Shown piece after piece: positions 38,749-48,388 of a stretch of DNA of 64,000 nt (the stretch's first letter is position 1; the number at the start of each line of letters is the position of its first letter). Below the pieces are notes generated by a model. It had not been told where the DNA came from and made no database searches. It saw only the letters and a program-made list of their open reading frames with translations. The stretch spans positions 124,001 through 188,000 of the forward strand of contig JADJOC010000010.1 of assembly GCA_016713965.1 (NCBI GenBank), written 5' to 3'. The translations under genes and the position numbers were made by a program. This DNA is from Chitinophagaceae bacterium (lineage in GTDB: Bacteria; Bacteroidota; Bacteroidia; Chitinophagales; Chitinophagaceae).

Positions 38749-39267
38749 ATGTCAAATTTAATTGTAAATAAAGTAAAGGCCGGTGAGCTGGAATTAAAAG
38801 AAAAAGTAGTAGCCATAAACCGCGTTGTAAAAACTACCAAAGGTGGTCGTGCTTTTAGCTTTTCTGCCCTTGTTGTAGTTGGTAATGAAGCTGGAGTAGT
38901 TGGTCACGGATTAGGTAAAGCAAAGGAAGTTCAGGAAGCTATCACAAAAGGCATTGAGGATGCAAAAAAGAATTTAATCAAAGTTCCTATTATGCATGGC
39001 ACTATACCTCATGATCAATTAGCTAAAGAAGGTGCAGCAAAAGTCTTTATAAAACCCGCTGCCCATGGTACTGGTGTAATTGCGGGAGGTAGTATGCGTG
39101 CGGTTTTGGAAAGCGCTGGTATCACTGACGTTTTAGCAAAAAGCTTAGGATCTGCTAATCCCCATAACGTAGTAAAAGCTACCTTCAAAGCATTGGCTAC
39201 TTTAAGAGAACCTATTGGTGTAGCACAAACAAGTAATATAAGTTTAAAGAAAGTATTTAACGGATAA
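38749..39267 (+). CDS. rpsE: Ribosomal protein uS5
   Basis: The 172-residue product has the double-stranded RNA-binding-like domain (KTTKGGRAFSFSALVVVGNE) and the C-terminal domain GVIAGGSMRAVLESAGITDV. It is involved in decoding fidelity. The spacer after it (39268-39300) is a short tandem repeat built on cggtcgtcagttgt. Confidence 0.98.
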   Translation: MSNLIVNKVKAGELELKEKVVAINRVVKTTKGGRAFSFSALVVVGNEAGVVGHGLGKAKEVQEAITKGIEDAKKNLIKVPIMHGTIPHDQLAKEGAAKVFIKPAAHGTGVIAGGSMRAVLESAGITDVLAKSLGSANPHNVVKATFKALATLREPIGVAQTSNISLKKVFNG

Positions 39268-39312
39268 TCGGTTGTCGGTCGTCAGTTGTCGGTCGTCAGT
39301 TAAAACATTATT

Positions 39313-39495
39313 ATGAAAAAGATAAAAGTAACACAAGTAAAAAGCGTTATCGATAGGTCTGAACGTCAGAAAAGAACTATGGTTGCTTTAGGCTTGCAAA
39401 AGATGAATGCTTCAGTAGAAGTAGAAGCTACCCCACAAATTCTGGGGATGGTAAAAAAAGTTAACCATTTAATTAAGGTAGAAGAATTAGCATAA
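39313..39495 (+). CDS. rpmD: Ribosomal protein uL30
   Basis: At 60 residues it is the short bacterial L30, with KKIKVTQVKSVIDRSERQKR and MVALGLQKMN. The spacer to rplO (39496-39622) contains repeated and inverted phrases of another kind (aattatcaattaaca twice), not of the 8-mer family. Confidence 0.96.
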   Translation: MKKIKVTQVKSVIDRSERQKRTMVALGLQKMNASVEVEATPQILGMVKKVNHLIKVEELA

Positions 39496-39622
39496 TGTAT
39501 AATTGATAATGTAATAATGGATAATTTTCTGAATTAATATCATTTTATACAATTATCAATTAACAAATTATCAATTAACAAGCGAGGGGTGATACCCCGT
39601 AAGTACAAAATCAAATAAAAAA

Positions 39623-40072
39623 ATGAAATTACATACTCTTAAGCCCGCAAAAGGCGCTACACATAAAGAAAAGAGAATAGGTCGTGGTGAGGCAAGCGGT
39701 AAAGGCGGAACTTCTACAAAAGGTAATAAAGGTGGTCAGAGCCGTGCAGGTTATAAAAGCAAAATGGCCCATGAAGGTGGCCAGATGCCAATTCAACGCC
39801 GTATCCCCAAACGTGGATTTAAAAATAATAACAGAATAGAATACAAAGTATTAAATGTTGGTCAAATCGATCATTTAGCTGAAAAGTATAGCATCACAGA
39901 ATTTTCTTTACCAAATTTATACATCAATGGCCTTATCAGCCAGTTCGACAATGTAAAAGTATTAGGCAATGGTGAATTAAAAGGTAAATTCAGTTTCAAA
40001 GTAAATGCCGTAAGTGAAAAAGCAAAGGCTGCAATTGAAGCTGCCGGAGGCACAGTGGAGATAGTAAAATAA
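39623..40072 (+). CDS. rplO: Ribosomal protein uL15
   Basis: The 149-residue product begins MKLHTLKPAKGATHKEKRIG and has the Gly-rich GEASGKGGTSTKGNKGGQSR and IQRRIPKRGFKN segments. Assembly protein of the 50S. Frame intact. Confidence 0.98.
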   Translation: MKLHTLKPAKGATHKEKRIGRGEASGKGGTSTKGNKGGQSRAGYKSKMAHEGGQMPIQRRIPKRGFKNNNRIEYKVLNVGQIDHLAEKYSITEFSLPNLYINGLISQFDNVKVLGNGELKGKFSFKVNAVSEKAKAAIEAAGGTVEIVK

Positions 40073-40088
40073 TTCACGATATTTATCC

Positions 40089-40112
40089 GACCCACGCATA
40101 GCGGGGTCTTTT
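40089..40112 (+). terminator. Terminator-like hairpin between rplO and secY
   Basis: gacccacgc pairs with gcggggtc with one bulged base, followed by TTTT and further T-rich sequence. It is short of a strong terminator but could reduce secY expression relative to the ribosomal genes. Confidence 0.5.
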
Positions 40113-40146
40113 AGTTTAGTGCACAACATTTAAATCGTATCAGTCA

Positions 40147-41493
40147 GTGAAGAAACTTTTTCAAACACTAAGAAATATTTGGAGCATAGAAGAATTGCGT
40201 AATAAAATTACCTTCACGCTATTGCTCATATTTATATATTCTTTTGGTTCACATATTGTATTGCCGGGTATAGATCCAAATGAGCTGGATAAGCTTTCAA
40301 GGGCAAACCCTAAAAATGGTATCCTTGGTTTATTAGACTCATTTGTTGGGGGCTCTTTTTCCAGGGCTTCTATTTTTGCATTGGGTATCATGCCATATAT
40401 TTCCGCATCAATATTTATGCAGCTGGTAACTATTTTAGTACCACAAATGGCCAAAATTCAAAAAGAAGGGGAAAGCGGCAGAAAAAAAATCAACCAGTGG
40501 ACACGTTATCTTGCAGTAATCGTAACTGCTTTTCAGGCCGCGGCATATATTGGTTATTTGAAATCAACTTATGGTGCCGCAATATTACAATCATTTAGTG
40601 GTTATTTTTGGGTATCTACAGTAATCATACTTACAGTAGGAACATTATTTGTAATGTGGCTTGGCGAAAAAATTACGGATAAGGGGCTCGGAAATGGAAC
40701 ATCCATTATTATTATGGTGGGTATATTATCCCGCCTGCCACAAGCTTTTATACAGGAATGGAGCACCAGGACTACAAGGGGCGCAGGAGGTTTATTAATT
40801 ATGCTGATAGAAATAGTGTTTCTTATTGCCATAATTATGGGCTTGATAATGCTTATACAGGGTACAAGACGAGTGCCTGTTAGTTATGCCAAACAAATCG
40901 TAGGCAACCGCCAAATCGGTGGGGCAAGAAATTTTTTACCATTAAAAGTAAATGCATCAGGCGTAATGCCAATTATATTTGCACAAGCCATATTATTTTT
41001 ACCTACAGTTTTTACGGGTTTTAAAAATGAAGGCTGGGCCAGGTATTTTACAGACCATAAGCACGGCGCTTACATGCTTATTTATTCTACCTGTGTAATA
41101 GCTTTTACATTTTTATACACGGCGTTAATCTTCAATCCAAAGCAAATGGCAGATGATTTAAAACGTAACAACGGATTTATTCCAGGTGTAAAACCAGGCC
41201 AGCCTACTGCAGATTATATAGGTACTATAATGGATCGGATTACTTTACCCGGAGCTATATTATTAGCTTTAGTGGGTATTTTACCGGGTTTTGCAGAGTT
41301 GATGGGAATTACACAAGGCTTTTCTACTTTTTATGGCGGCACATCATTATTAATTATGGTAGGCGTTATCCTGGATACATTGCAGCAGATAGAAACCCAG
41401 TTATTAATGCGCCAGTACGATGGATTAATGAGTAGTGGCAGGGTACAAGGCAGGCAAACTGTAGCTGCTACCCAGGCTTATAAAACTGATTAA
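40147..41493 (+). CDS. secY: Preprotein translocase subunit SecY
   Basis: The 448-residue protein has ten membrane helices and the usual conserved loops (GIMPYISASIFMQLVTILVP near the N terminus, PGVKPGQPTADYIGTIMDRI toward the C terminus). It forms the SecYEG channel. The start is a GTG at 40147 (MKKLFQTLRNIWSIEE), supported by family length. The standard spc position after rplO is kept. Confidence 0.98.
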   Translation: MKKLFQTLRNIWSIEELRNKITFTLLLIFIYSFGSHIVLPGIDPNELDKLSRANPKNGILGLLDSFVGGSFSRASIFALGIMPYISASIFMQLVTILVPQMAKIQKEGESGRKKINQWTRYLAVIVTAFQAAAYIGYLKSTYGAAILQSFSGYFWVSTVIILTVGTLFVMWLGEKITDKGLGNGTSIIIMVGILSRLPQAFIQEWSTRTTRGAGGLLIMLIEIVFLIAIIMGLIMLIQGTRRVPVSYAKQIVGNRQIGGARNFLPLKVNASGVMPIIFAQAILFLPTVFTGFKNEGWARYFTDHKHGAYMLIYSTCVIAFTFLYTALIFNPKQMADDLKRNNGFIPGVKPGQPTADYIGTIMDRITLPGAILLALVGILPGFAELMGITQGFSTFYGGTSLLIMVGVILDTLQQIETQLLMRQYDGLMSSGRVQGRQTVAATQAYKTD

Positions 41494-41507
41494 ATTATTT
41501 TTTTTGT

Positions 41508-41545
41508 ACAAGCATCGGTTTTTTATGGCAGCATCGTTGTAGCTT
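41508..41545. repeat. Dispersed repeat phrase after secY
   Basis: The phrase agcatcggttttttatggca followed by gcatcgttgta recurs as agcatttgttttttatggca followed by tcatcgttgtg at about 62506-62538. Both copies lie just 3' of a gene, after a T-run. A dispersed non-coding element is likely. Confidence 0.55.
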
Positions 41546-41655
41546 GCCCCGTCCGGAGACAGGGTCACTCACTTGTACTGTATACCAATAAGGAGCATTT
41601 TTAAAATAGTATAGTTGAATGCAACATTAAAAATTCAATAAGTTTAAATATATTA

Positions 41656-41687
41656 CAAACCCCGGCCATCAACGTCGGGGTTTGTTT
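41656..41687 (+). terminator. Rho-independent terminator between secY and map
   Basis: Perfect 9-bp arms caaaccccg (41656-41664) and cggggtttg (41676-41684) are followed by TTT. It ends 12 bp before the map start codon, so map must either be transcribed from inside this spacer or depend on readthrough. Confidence 0.8.
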
Positions 41688-41698
41688 AATAAAAATAC

Positions 41699-42500
41699 AT
41701 GATACATTATAAATCAAAAGAAGAAATTGAATTAATCAGGGAAAGTTGTTTACTGGTTAGCAAAGCCCTGGCTACTGTAGCAGGTTTTATTAAGCCGGGA
41801 ACTACTACTTTATTTTTAGACAATATTGCAGAAGAATTTATAAAAGACAATGCTGCTGCTCCATCTTTCAAAGGCTATCACGATTTCCCGTTCACTTGTT
41901 GCATATCCGTAAATGATGCGGTAGTGCATGGCTTTCCCAATAAGAATGAATTAAAAGAAGGAGATATAATATCAGTAGATGTTGGTGTGTACAAAAATGG
42001 ATTTCATGGAGACAAGTTGCTTACACTTTTGCCATCAATCCAATTAGCGATGATGTGAAAAATTATTGAATGTAACAAAAACATCTTTGTATAAAGGTAT
42101 AGAAATGGCCGTGCATGGCAACCGGACTGGGGATATAGCCTTTGCCATACAGCAATACACAGAGCGGCAACATGGTTATGGTGTGGTACGAGAGTTAGTA
42201 GGTCATGGGTTAGGCAGGGATTTGCACGAAGACCCCCAGGTTCCTAACTACGGAAAAAGAGGTAGCGGAGCTAAACTCAAAGAAAATATGGTTATTGCCA
42301 TTGAACCAATGATAAATATGGGTAAAAAAGAAATTTATAATGATGAAGATGGTTGGACGATCCGGACCAGGGATGGCAAACCCGCTGCCCATTATGAACA
42401 TACCGTTTGTATCCAAAGGGGCAAGGCCGATATTTTATCATCTTTTGCCGAAATAGAAATTGCAGAAAAAGCAAATGCACATCTTTGTGCAGAATATTAA
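41699..42500 (+). CDS. map: Methionine aminopeptidase type I, frameshifted
   Basis: The N-terminal half reads MIHYKSKEEIELIRESCLLV, FTCCISVNDAVVHGFPN and GDIISVDVGVYKNGFHGD. The frame then shifts: the expected CYTFAINPISDDVKK is recovered only by removing two bases near 42015-42026 and adding one near 42060. It resumes as LNVTKTSLYKGIEMAVHGNR, VVRELVGHGLGRDLHEDPQV and MVIAIEPMINMGKK. The metal ligands (two Asp, His, two Glu) can all be found. About 266 residues when corrected. The gene is normally essential, so error is likely. Confidence 0.93.
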
Positions 42501-42880
42501 TTTTCATACATAAAAACCCGTTAACTGAAAACATGTATTGATTAACACAGAAGGCATTTCTGTTAATTGCTACTTATTTTTAACTATATTATAGACTATC
42601 TTTTATTATAATTTAATAAACGCTATTAATCTGTACCATGCCTGCAACTTGTTTATCTTACATTATTGGTTAATAATTATCAAGCAAGCGTTTACCCATA
42701 CTATAGCTGTATAAGATACGTTAATAAAGAAATTGGTTATTTTAATAAATCAATATAACATAAAAATTACAATACAATGGTTACATAAATGTTAACGATG
42801 AAAAATATAACCTAACTTACGAAATAATACAACTTTTTAAAAAATAATATATTTTTTTTTATTTTAATTAAATAGCAATT
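42501..42880. other. AT-rich spacer after map
   Basis: No coding sequence is seen. infA, rpmJ, rpsM and rpsK, which usually follow map in this cluster, are absent. The second half is very AT-rich and should contain the promoter of the adhesin gene, but no clear -7 box is found. Confidence 0.6.
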
Positions 42881-44753
42881 ATGAAACCTACATTCATAAC
42901 TGTACTAAAAAAATCGGTATTCTTTAGTATATGTTTTTCTTTCCATTCCGTATTTGCCCAAAATGTGGGCATCAATGCCACAGGTGCCAAAGCAGATGGG
43001 TCAGCAATGCTGGATATTTCAGCAGCTAATAAAGGACTTTTAGTACCCAGGATACCTTTTTTAACAGGAATAAATGATGCAGTAACAATAAAAGAACCTG
43101 CCCATAGTTTATTAATTTATACAAAAATTGAAGGACCAAATGGCCAGGAAGAAGGGTATTATTACAATAGCGGAGATGAAATTTTGCCGGTATGGGTACG
43201 GTTATCAACTACAGTCCCTAATCCTACCAGCGGATGGTTATTAGAAGGTAATGCAGGTACCAATCCCGGGGTAAACTTTTTAGGTACCATAGATAATCAA
43301 GAGATTATATTCAGGCAAAATAATGAAAAAATTGGGGGGGGATATACCAGGGCGGCGCATTAGGCTTTACTGGTAATACTATCACAGGTGTTACACCTTT
43401 TCCGTTAAATGGGCAAGGTACTAAAATGCTGTACATCCCAGTTAAAGCAGCTTTTAGGATAGGAAAATTAGATGATCTGCTTCCGGATGGATGGAATGAT
43501 GTTAATATTGGTGAAGCTTCATTTGCTGCAAATTTTAATACCAGGGCTACCGCTATTGCTTCAGCAGCCTTTGGTTACGGAACGCAGGCTACTAATTCCG
43601 CCTCAATTGCTTTTGGCAATGAAACGCTTGCTTCGGGAAATATAGCAACATCTATGGGAGATAAAACGACAGCTTCTGGAAGTTATGCTTTGGCCGCAGG
43701 CTCCCAGACCATTGCTTCGGGAACTGCTGCTTTGGCCGCAGGCACTCAAACAATAGCAGGGGGCTCAAATTCATTTGCTTCCGGAAATCTTACAAGAGCA
43801 ACAGCAATTAATTCATTTGCAACAGGTGATCAAACCAATGCTTTTGGTGAAAATTCATTTGCGATAGGTAGCCTTACATTGGTTACTGCAAAAAATGCTA
43901 TGGCAATGGGCGATGAGGCCGCTGCAACAGGGGAAAATTCATTTGCTGCTGGTTTTAGAACAGACGCTACTGAGTCAAATGCTGTAGCAATGGGCGATAG
44001 AACAGAAGCATCCGGAAATGCGGCTTTTGCAATGGGGCTACAAACTAAAGCATCTGGCAGCTTTTCTTTTGCAGCAGGTGAAAGAGCGGAGGCTAACGGG
44101 GTCAGGTCATTTGCAACGGGGTTTCTTAGCAAAGCCAATGGTGCAAATTCTTTTGCAGCAGGAGTCGTTAGTGAGGCTAATGGTAGCACTGCTGTTGCTT
44201 TTGGAAACAGGACAATTGCTAATGTAGCTGATCAACTTGCTATAGGAAGATATAATGTTGTTTCAAACGTTCAACCAAATGATGAAAATATTAACTTCAG
44301 GGCTTTCCAGGTAGGCAATGGTATCAATACTGACAATAGAAGTGATGCAGCATATATCCGGTACAATGGAAATATGTTTATTGCTGGTATCTTAACAGAA
44401 GGTTCAGACATAAGATGGAAAAAAGATATTACACCTTTAAAAAGCGTTTTGAAAAAAGTAATAACAATTAATCCGATCACTTATCATTTTAAAAATACCA
44501 ATACAAATTCACCTGATTTGCAAATAGGCTTCAGTGCCCAGGAAATACAACAGCAATTTCCTGAATTGGTAAGTGTGGATGAAAGAGGTTATTTATCCAT
44601 TGGTTATACCAGGATGTCTGCCGTTCTTTTACAAGCCATTAAAGAACAACAACAACAAATTGAAGCATTAAAAAAAAGAAGCAAGAGCAAAAAGAAATCA
44701 ACAGTCAATTGTTGCAACGCCTAGAAAAATTAGAAGCAGCAATAAATAAATAA
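42881..44753 (+). CDS. YadA-head-repeat surface protein with S74 chaperone domain, two frameshifts
   Basis: A signal peptide (FFSICFSFHSVFAQ) is followed by about 130 residues typical of Bacteroidota tail-fibre-like proteins (LVPRIPFLTGINDAVTIKEP). After a shift in a G-run near 43335-43342 come about 17 copies of a 14-residue YadA-type head repeat (for example NSFAAGFRTDATES, NAVAMGDRTEASGN). Then comes a C-terminal S74 intramolecular chaperone domain (SDIRWKKDITPLKSVLKKV, IGFSAQEIQQQFPELVSVDE). A second shift in the A-run near 44675 leads to a coiled-coil end (KKQEQKEINSQLLQRLEKLE) at 44753. Likely trimeric and exported; adhesin role inferred. Confidence 0.88.
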
Positions 44754-44781
44754 AGTAAAATATTTTATATTCATAAGAAGT

Positions 44782-44804
44782 CAGGCTTTAAAGCCTGGCT
44801 TTTA
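44782..44804 (+). terminator. Terminator after the surface protein gene
   Basis: The palindrome caggctttaaagcctg (44782-44797) forms a stem and is followed by gcttttaatttta. It is 28 bp after the corrected stop codon. Confidence 0.7.
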
Positions 44805-44814
44805 ATTTTAGCAA

Positions 44815-44935
44815 ATGAATAAAAAAAATTAATCGTTATTGGCGGCGGTGCAGCCGGTTTTTTTTGTGCGGTAAATGCTGCCCGGCTTAATAAAAACCTG
44901 GATGTGGTTGTTTTGGGAAAAGAGCAATAAAATAT
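44815..44935 (+). pseudogene. Truncated duplicate of the 5' end of the 45714 flavoprotein gene
   Basis: About 44799-44940 repeats 45693-45845, including the upstream phrase ttaattttagcaaatgaat and the FAD-binding GGGAAGFFCAVNAARLNKNL coding stretch. It then diverges and stops (GKEQ). The toxin-antitoxin pair lies between the two copies. It is a stub, not a gene. Confidence 0.85.
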
Positions 44936-44976
44936 TAACCAAGATAAAGAAAGGTAAGACATTGGGCATGACAATT

Positions 44977-45327
44977 TTAAGTTTCTGTTATTTCTTTCAG
45001 TAAAATAGCTAGTTCTTTGTCAGTAATATTCCCTAGTTCGCTTTTGTCGTAAATATCAATTAAGAAAACGGTTTTATCATTAATCACTACATAGGTAATT
45101 ATCCTTGCACCGCCACTTTTGCCTTTACCTTTAGAAGCAATAGAAAGCCGTATTTTGTAGCAATCATTACCAATGGAAGTGCCATGGGTAGGTTCTTTTT
45201 CAAGTCTATCTAATAAATTAAGGTATTCTGTTTTTAAAGAATGAAATTTTTTTACCAGCCGCTTTAATTGCTTGTCAAAATGTGGTATTGTTTTTATGTT
45301 ATAGTTCTTTAATAACTTCTCTTGCAT
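44977..45327 (-). CDS. RelE/ParE-type toxin
   Basis: The 116-residue product has IKTIPHFDKQLKRLVKKFHS at its start and IRLSIASKGKGKSGGARIIT and TVFLIDIYDKSE later, as in Bacteroidota RelE/ParE-family toxins. It is encoded directly downstream of, and overlapping by 29 bp, the antitoxin gene, so the pair is co-transcribed. The start at 45327 is inferred; a start nearer IKTIPHF would need a non-ATG codon. Such toxins cleave mRNA or inhibit gyrase; which applies here is unknown. Confidence 0.85.
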   Translation of the reverse strand: MQEKLLKNYNIKTIPHFDKQLKRLVKKFHSLKTEYLNLLDRLEKEPTHGTSIGNDCYKIRLSIASKGKGKSGGARIITYVVINDKTVFLIDIYDKSELGNITDKELAILLKEITET

Positions 45328-45508
45328 CACGGGCTTTTAATTTACCTTTTTTTATTAAATTCATTTCTTTTACAGCCTGCTTAATACCTTGCAAAATTTG
45401 TTCTTTCGGTCCTTCTTCCTCAATTTTTTTAACAAAGTCAAGGCTTTTAGCCAGTTCCATAAAAATAGGGAATTTTTTATCAGTAATATGTAAGGTTACT
45501 TGTCTCAT
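45299..45508 (-). CDS. Antitoxin of the RelE/ParE-type pair
   Basis: This 69-residue protein (TLHITDKKFPIFMELAKSLD, then GKLKARDAREVIKEL) lies immediately upstream of the toxin and ends inside its first codons. Small acidic/basic antitoxins of this form, predicted helical with an N-terminal strand, usually accompany this toxin type in Bacteroidota. It is presumed to neutralise the toxin and repress the operon. Confidence 0.8.
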   Translation of the reverse strand: MRQVTLHITDKKFPIFMELAKSLDFVKKIEEEGPKEQILQGIKQAVKEMNLIKKGKLKARDAREVIKEL

Positions 45509-45713
45509 TGTTAAGTTTTTTATTACATCTATATGCTTGCGAAATAGCCTATTTATAAAAAATAGTCTTATACGAATGTACTAAATTTCTGAATTATATC
45601 GCCAATTTTGTGAGGGTTTTCTGTTTATTGGGAAAGGTCTTGTTTACTAAAATTTTGCTTGTATAATACTAAACTAAAACAGAAGGCACATCAAATTGCT
45701 TTAATTTTAGCAA

Positions 45714-46940
45714 ATGAATAAAAAAAGGTTAATCGTAATCGGTGGCGGTGCAGCCGGTTTTTTTTGTGCGGTAAATGCTGCCCGGCTTAATAAAAACCTG
45801 GAGGTTATCATCCTTGAAAAAAGTAATAAAATATTAAGCAAAGTTAGGGTAAGTGGTGGGGGCAGGTGCAATGTTACCCATGCCTGTTACAGCATTACAG
45901 AAATGATTAAAAAATATCCCCGTGGAGGCAGTTTTTTAAAAAAAGCATTCCATCATTTTTTTACAACCGATACCATTGAATGGTTCAAAGAAAGAGGTGT
46001 ACTGTTAAAAACTGAACCAGATGGAAGAATGTTCCCCGTAACCAATACTTCTGAAACAATTATAAGTTGCCTGGTAAGCGAAGCTGATAAATATGCTGTA
46101 CAAATAATAATGAATAGCGATGTACAGGAAATAAAAAAAGAGAAACATTTATTTAATATATTATTAAACAACAATAAAATATTGCAGGCAGATTTTATTT
46201 GCGTGGCCTGTGGCGGTTTTCCTAAATCATCACAATTCAACTGGTTGCAGCAAACAGGACATACGATAGAAGAGCCCGTGCCATCTTTATTTACATTTAA
46301 TATTCCTCAAAATGCTATTACCGGTTTAATGGGAATTACTGTAGAACAGGTACAGGTAAAAATTATTAGTACAAAACTAGCAGAGCAAGGCTCTTTGTTA
46401 ATCACACACTGGGGCCTGAGCGGCCCGGCTATATTAAAGCTTTCTGCCTGGGGTGCAAGATATTTTCACTCAGTAAATTATGATTATAAAATACAAATTA
46501 ATTGGTTGCCTGCATATAATGAACAAACTTTAAAAGATCATTTGCAAAAATTGCGTTTTGATATTGCTTCGCAAAAAATAATCAACCGAAACCCGTTTTA
46601 TTTGCCACAAAGATTATGGGAATATTTTTTAACAGAAAGTGAAATTAACATGAGTATCCGTTGGGCGGATCTTCCGGCCAAAGAGCAGAACAAATTGATA
46701 AAAAATTTATGCGCACAGGTATTTGAAGTAAAAGGTAAAACTACTTTTAAAGAAGAGTTTGTTACAGCAGGTGGTATAGAACTAAATGAAATTGATTTTA
46801 ATACCATGCAAAGTAATATTTTACCAAACTTGTTTTTTGCCGGCGAAGTAATAAATGTGGATGGCGTAACAGGAGGGTTTAATTTTCAAAATGCATGGAC
46901 CACCGGGTGGATTGCAGCAAAAGCAATAGCTGCATTATGA
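45714..46940 (+). CDS. BaiN/HI0933-type NAD(P)/FAD-dependent oxidoreductase
   Basis: The 408-residue product shows a Rossmann FAD motif (VIGGGAAGFFCAVNAARLN), the family signature VRVSGGGRCNVTHACYS, and the C-terminal FAD-contact block GEVINVDGVTGGFNFQNAWT. This is the YhiN/BaiN family of flavoproteins, whose substrates are mostly unknown. Full length and in frame. A partial duplicate of its first 120 bp lies 900 bp upstream. Confidence 0.92.
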   Translation: MNKKRLIVIGGGAAGFFCAVNAARLNKNLEVIILEKSNKILSKVRVSGGGRCNVTHACYSITEMIKKYPRGGSFLKKAFHHFFTTDTIEWFKERGVLLKTEPDGRMFPVTNTSETIISCLVSEADKYAVQIIMNSDVQEIKKEKHLFNILLNNNKILQADFICVACGGFPKSSQFNWLQQTGHTIEEPVPSLFTFNIPQNAITGLMGITVEQVQVKIISTKLAEQGSLLITHWGLSGPAILKLSAWGARYFHSVNYDYKIQINWLPAYNEQTLKDHLQKLRFDIASQKIINRNPFYLPQRLWEYFLTESEINMSIRWADLPAKEQNKLIKNLCAQVFEVKGKTTFKEEFVTAGGIELNEIDFNTMQSNILPNLFFAGEVINVDGVTGGFNFQNAWTTGWIAAKAIAAL

Positions 46941-47004
46941 TTTTAACCTTTTTCAATTTTATTACCACATTTAATTAAACTACTTTTGCCTGCATTGCCA
47001 TTGC

Positions 47005-48093
47005 ATGAAAAAAAAATAGACAGATATATACTGAAAAAAATTTCTCAGCACCTTTTTATTTTGCCTGTTATTATTTACAGCAATAGTAGTGGTAGTAGAT
47101 TTTAGTGAGCACGCAGATGATTTTGTAAAATCAAAACTGCCAATGAAAATTATTATTACCGACTTTTATTTTGGCCTCATTCCACGGATAGATGCCATGC
47201 TTTTTCCTCTTTTTGTATTTCTTTCGGTAATTTTTTTTACATCCAAAATGGCCGGCAGGTCAGAAATAATTGCAATATTAAGCAGTGGAGTAAGCTTTAT
47301 GAGGCTTTTATTGCCATATTGGATAGGCAGCATAATTTTAGCAGCATCGCTATGGGCAGCATACCAGTATATAGTACCTAATGCCAATAGAAAATGGGCT
47401 GATTTTGAAGCAAAGTATATTAGCCCCGGTGGAGAAAATTCGGGCACTTATAAAAGTAATATTTATTTTAGGATTGATAGCAATGCTTATGCCGGGATAC
47501 GGGGTTATGATACTGCTTATAAAACCGGTAATACTTTTTTTTTATACAGGTTTTCCAATAATAAACTAATATACAATCTAAGGGCATCTAATTTTTCGTG
47601 GGATTCTGTAAGTAATAAATGGAAACTGCAACAAGTAATGGAAAGAGATTTTGGTGCCATTACAGAAAACATAAGATATTCAGATTCGTTATCAGTGAGC
47701 TATAATTTTAAACCCAGGGATTTGCGCCGGGATGATTACCTGAAAGATCAAATGGCCACGCCTGAATTAAATGAATTTATTAATCTTGAAAAAAACCGTG
47801 GTTCAGAAATGTTGAGTTCCTTATTGGTAGAAAGGTATAACAGGGATGCCATACCGGTATCCGTAATTATTTTAACTTTTATCGGGGCCATTTTATCAAC
47901 AAGAAAAGTAAGGGGGGGAAGTGGTGTGCATTTAGCCATAGGCGTTATAATCAGTGTTTTTTATATACTCTTCAGCCGGTTTTCAATTGTATTTGCAACC
48001 AAAGGAAATTTTACCCCTTTATTGGCATCCTGGATACCTAACATAATATTTGGAATTTTGGCAGTATACTTATATCGCAAAGCGCCTAAGTAA
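47005..48093 (+). CDS. LptF/LptG-type permease, frameshift near codon 12
   Basis: The natural start is the ATG at 47005 (MKKKIDRYILKK). One extra A near 47040 breaks the frame, which continues as FLSTFLFCLLLFTAIVVVVD and is open to 48093. The product has six membrane helices and a periplasmic jellyroll-like middle (about residues 130-260), ending RFSIVFATKGNFTPLLASWI. The YjgP/YjgQ family exports lipopolysaccharide with LptB. LptG is a better fit than LptF by length and order but is not certain. Confidence 0.9.
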
Positions 48094-48144
48094 TTTATTT
48101 GGAGCCTGTTTAAAATTTAATTTATAGGATTTTATATACTAAAA

Positions 48145-48168
48145 GTGGCCGGTGGGGACACCGGCCAC
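48145..48168. repeat. GC-rich hairpin after the permease gene
   Basis: Ten-base perfect arms gtggccggtg (48145-48154) and caccggccac (48159-48168) enclose ggga. There is no T-run on the plus strand. It may be a terminator needing Rho, or a dispersed element. Confidence 0.6.
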
Positions 48169-48388
48169 GGAGGTCAGCCGCGGTTATTGTCCACACTAAC
48201 CGCAAAATGGGTAATAAAACTTTTATTTTTAAAACAAGCTCTTATTCTTTTCTTTAAACTTTGTTTTAAAAGTTTTGTTTACAATGTTTCGCAACGTAAT
48301 TTTAGGCCGCACAAAAGCAGAATTATAAATTATATACAATTGTTTAATAATTCTGTTTTCTAAGTTAATATTTTGAAAAATCAATTTT

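Noticed and set aside
33239..42500. Programmed frameshifting in rpsC, rplX and map
   Set aside because: Several shifts of both signs occur within one gene, at ordinary homopolymers, without known stimulatory structures. Sequence error is simpler.
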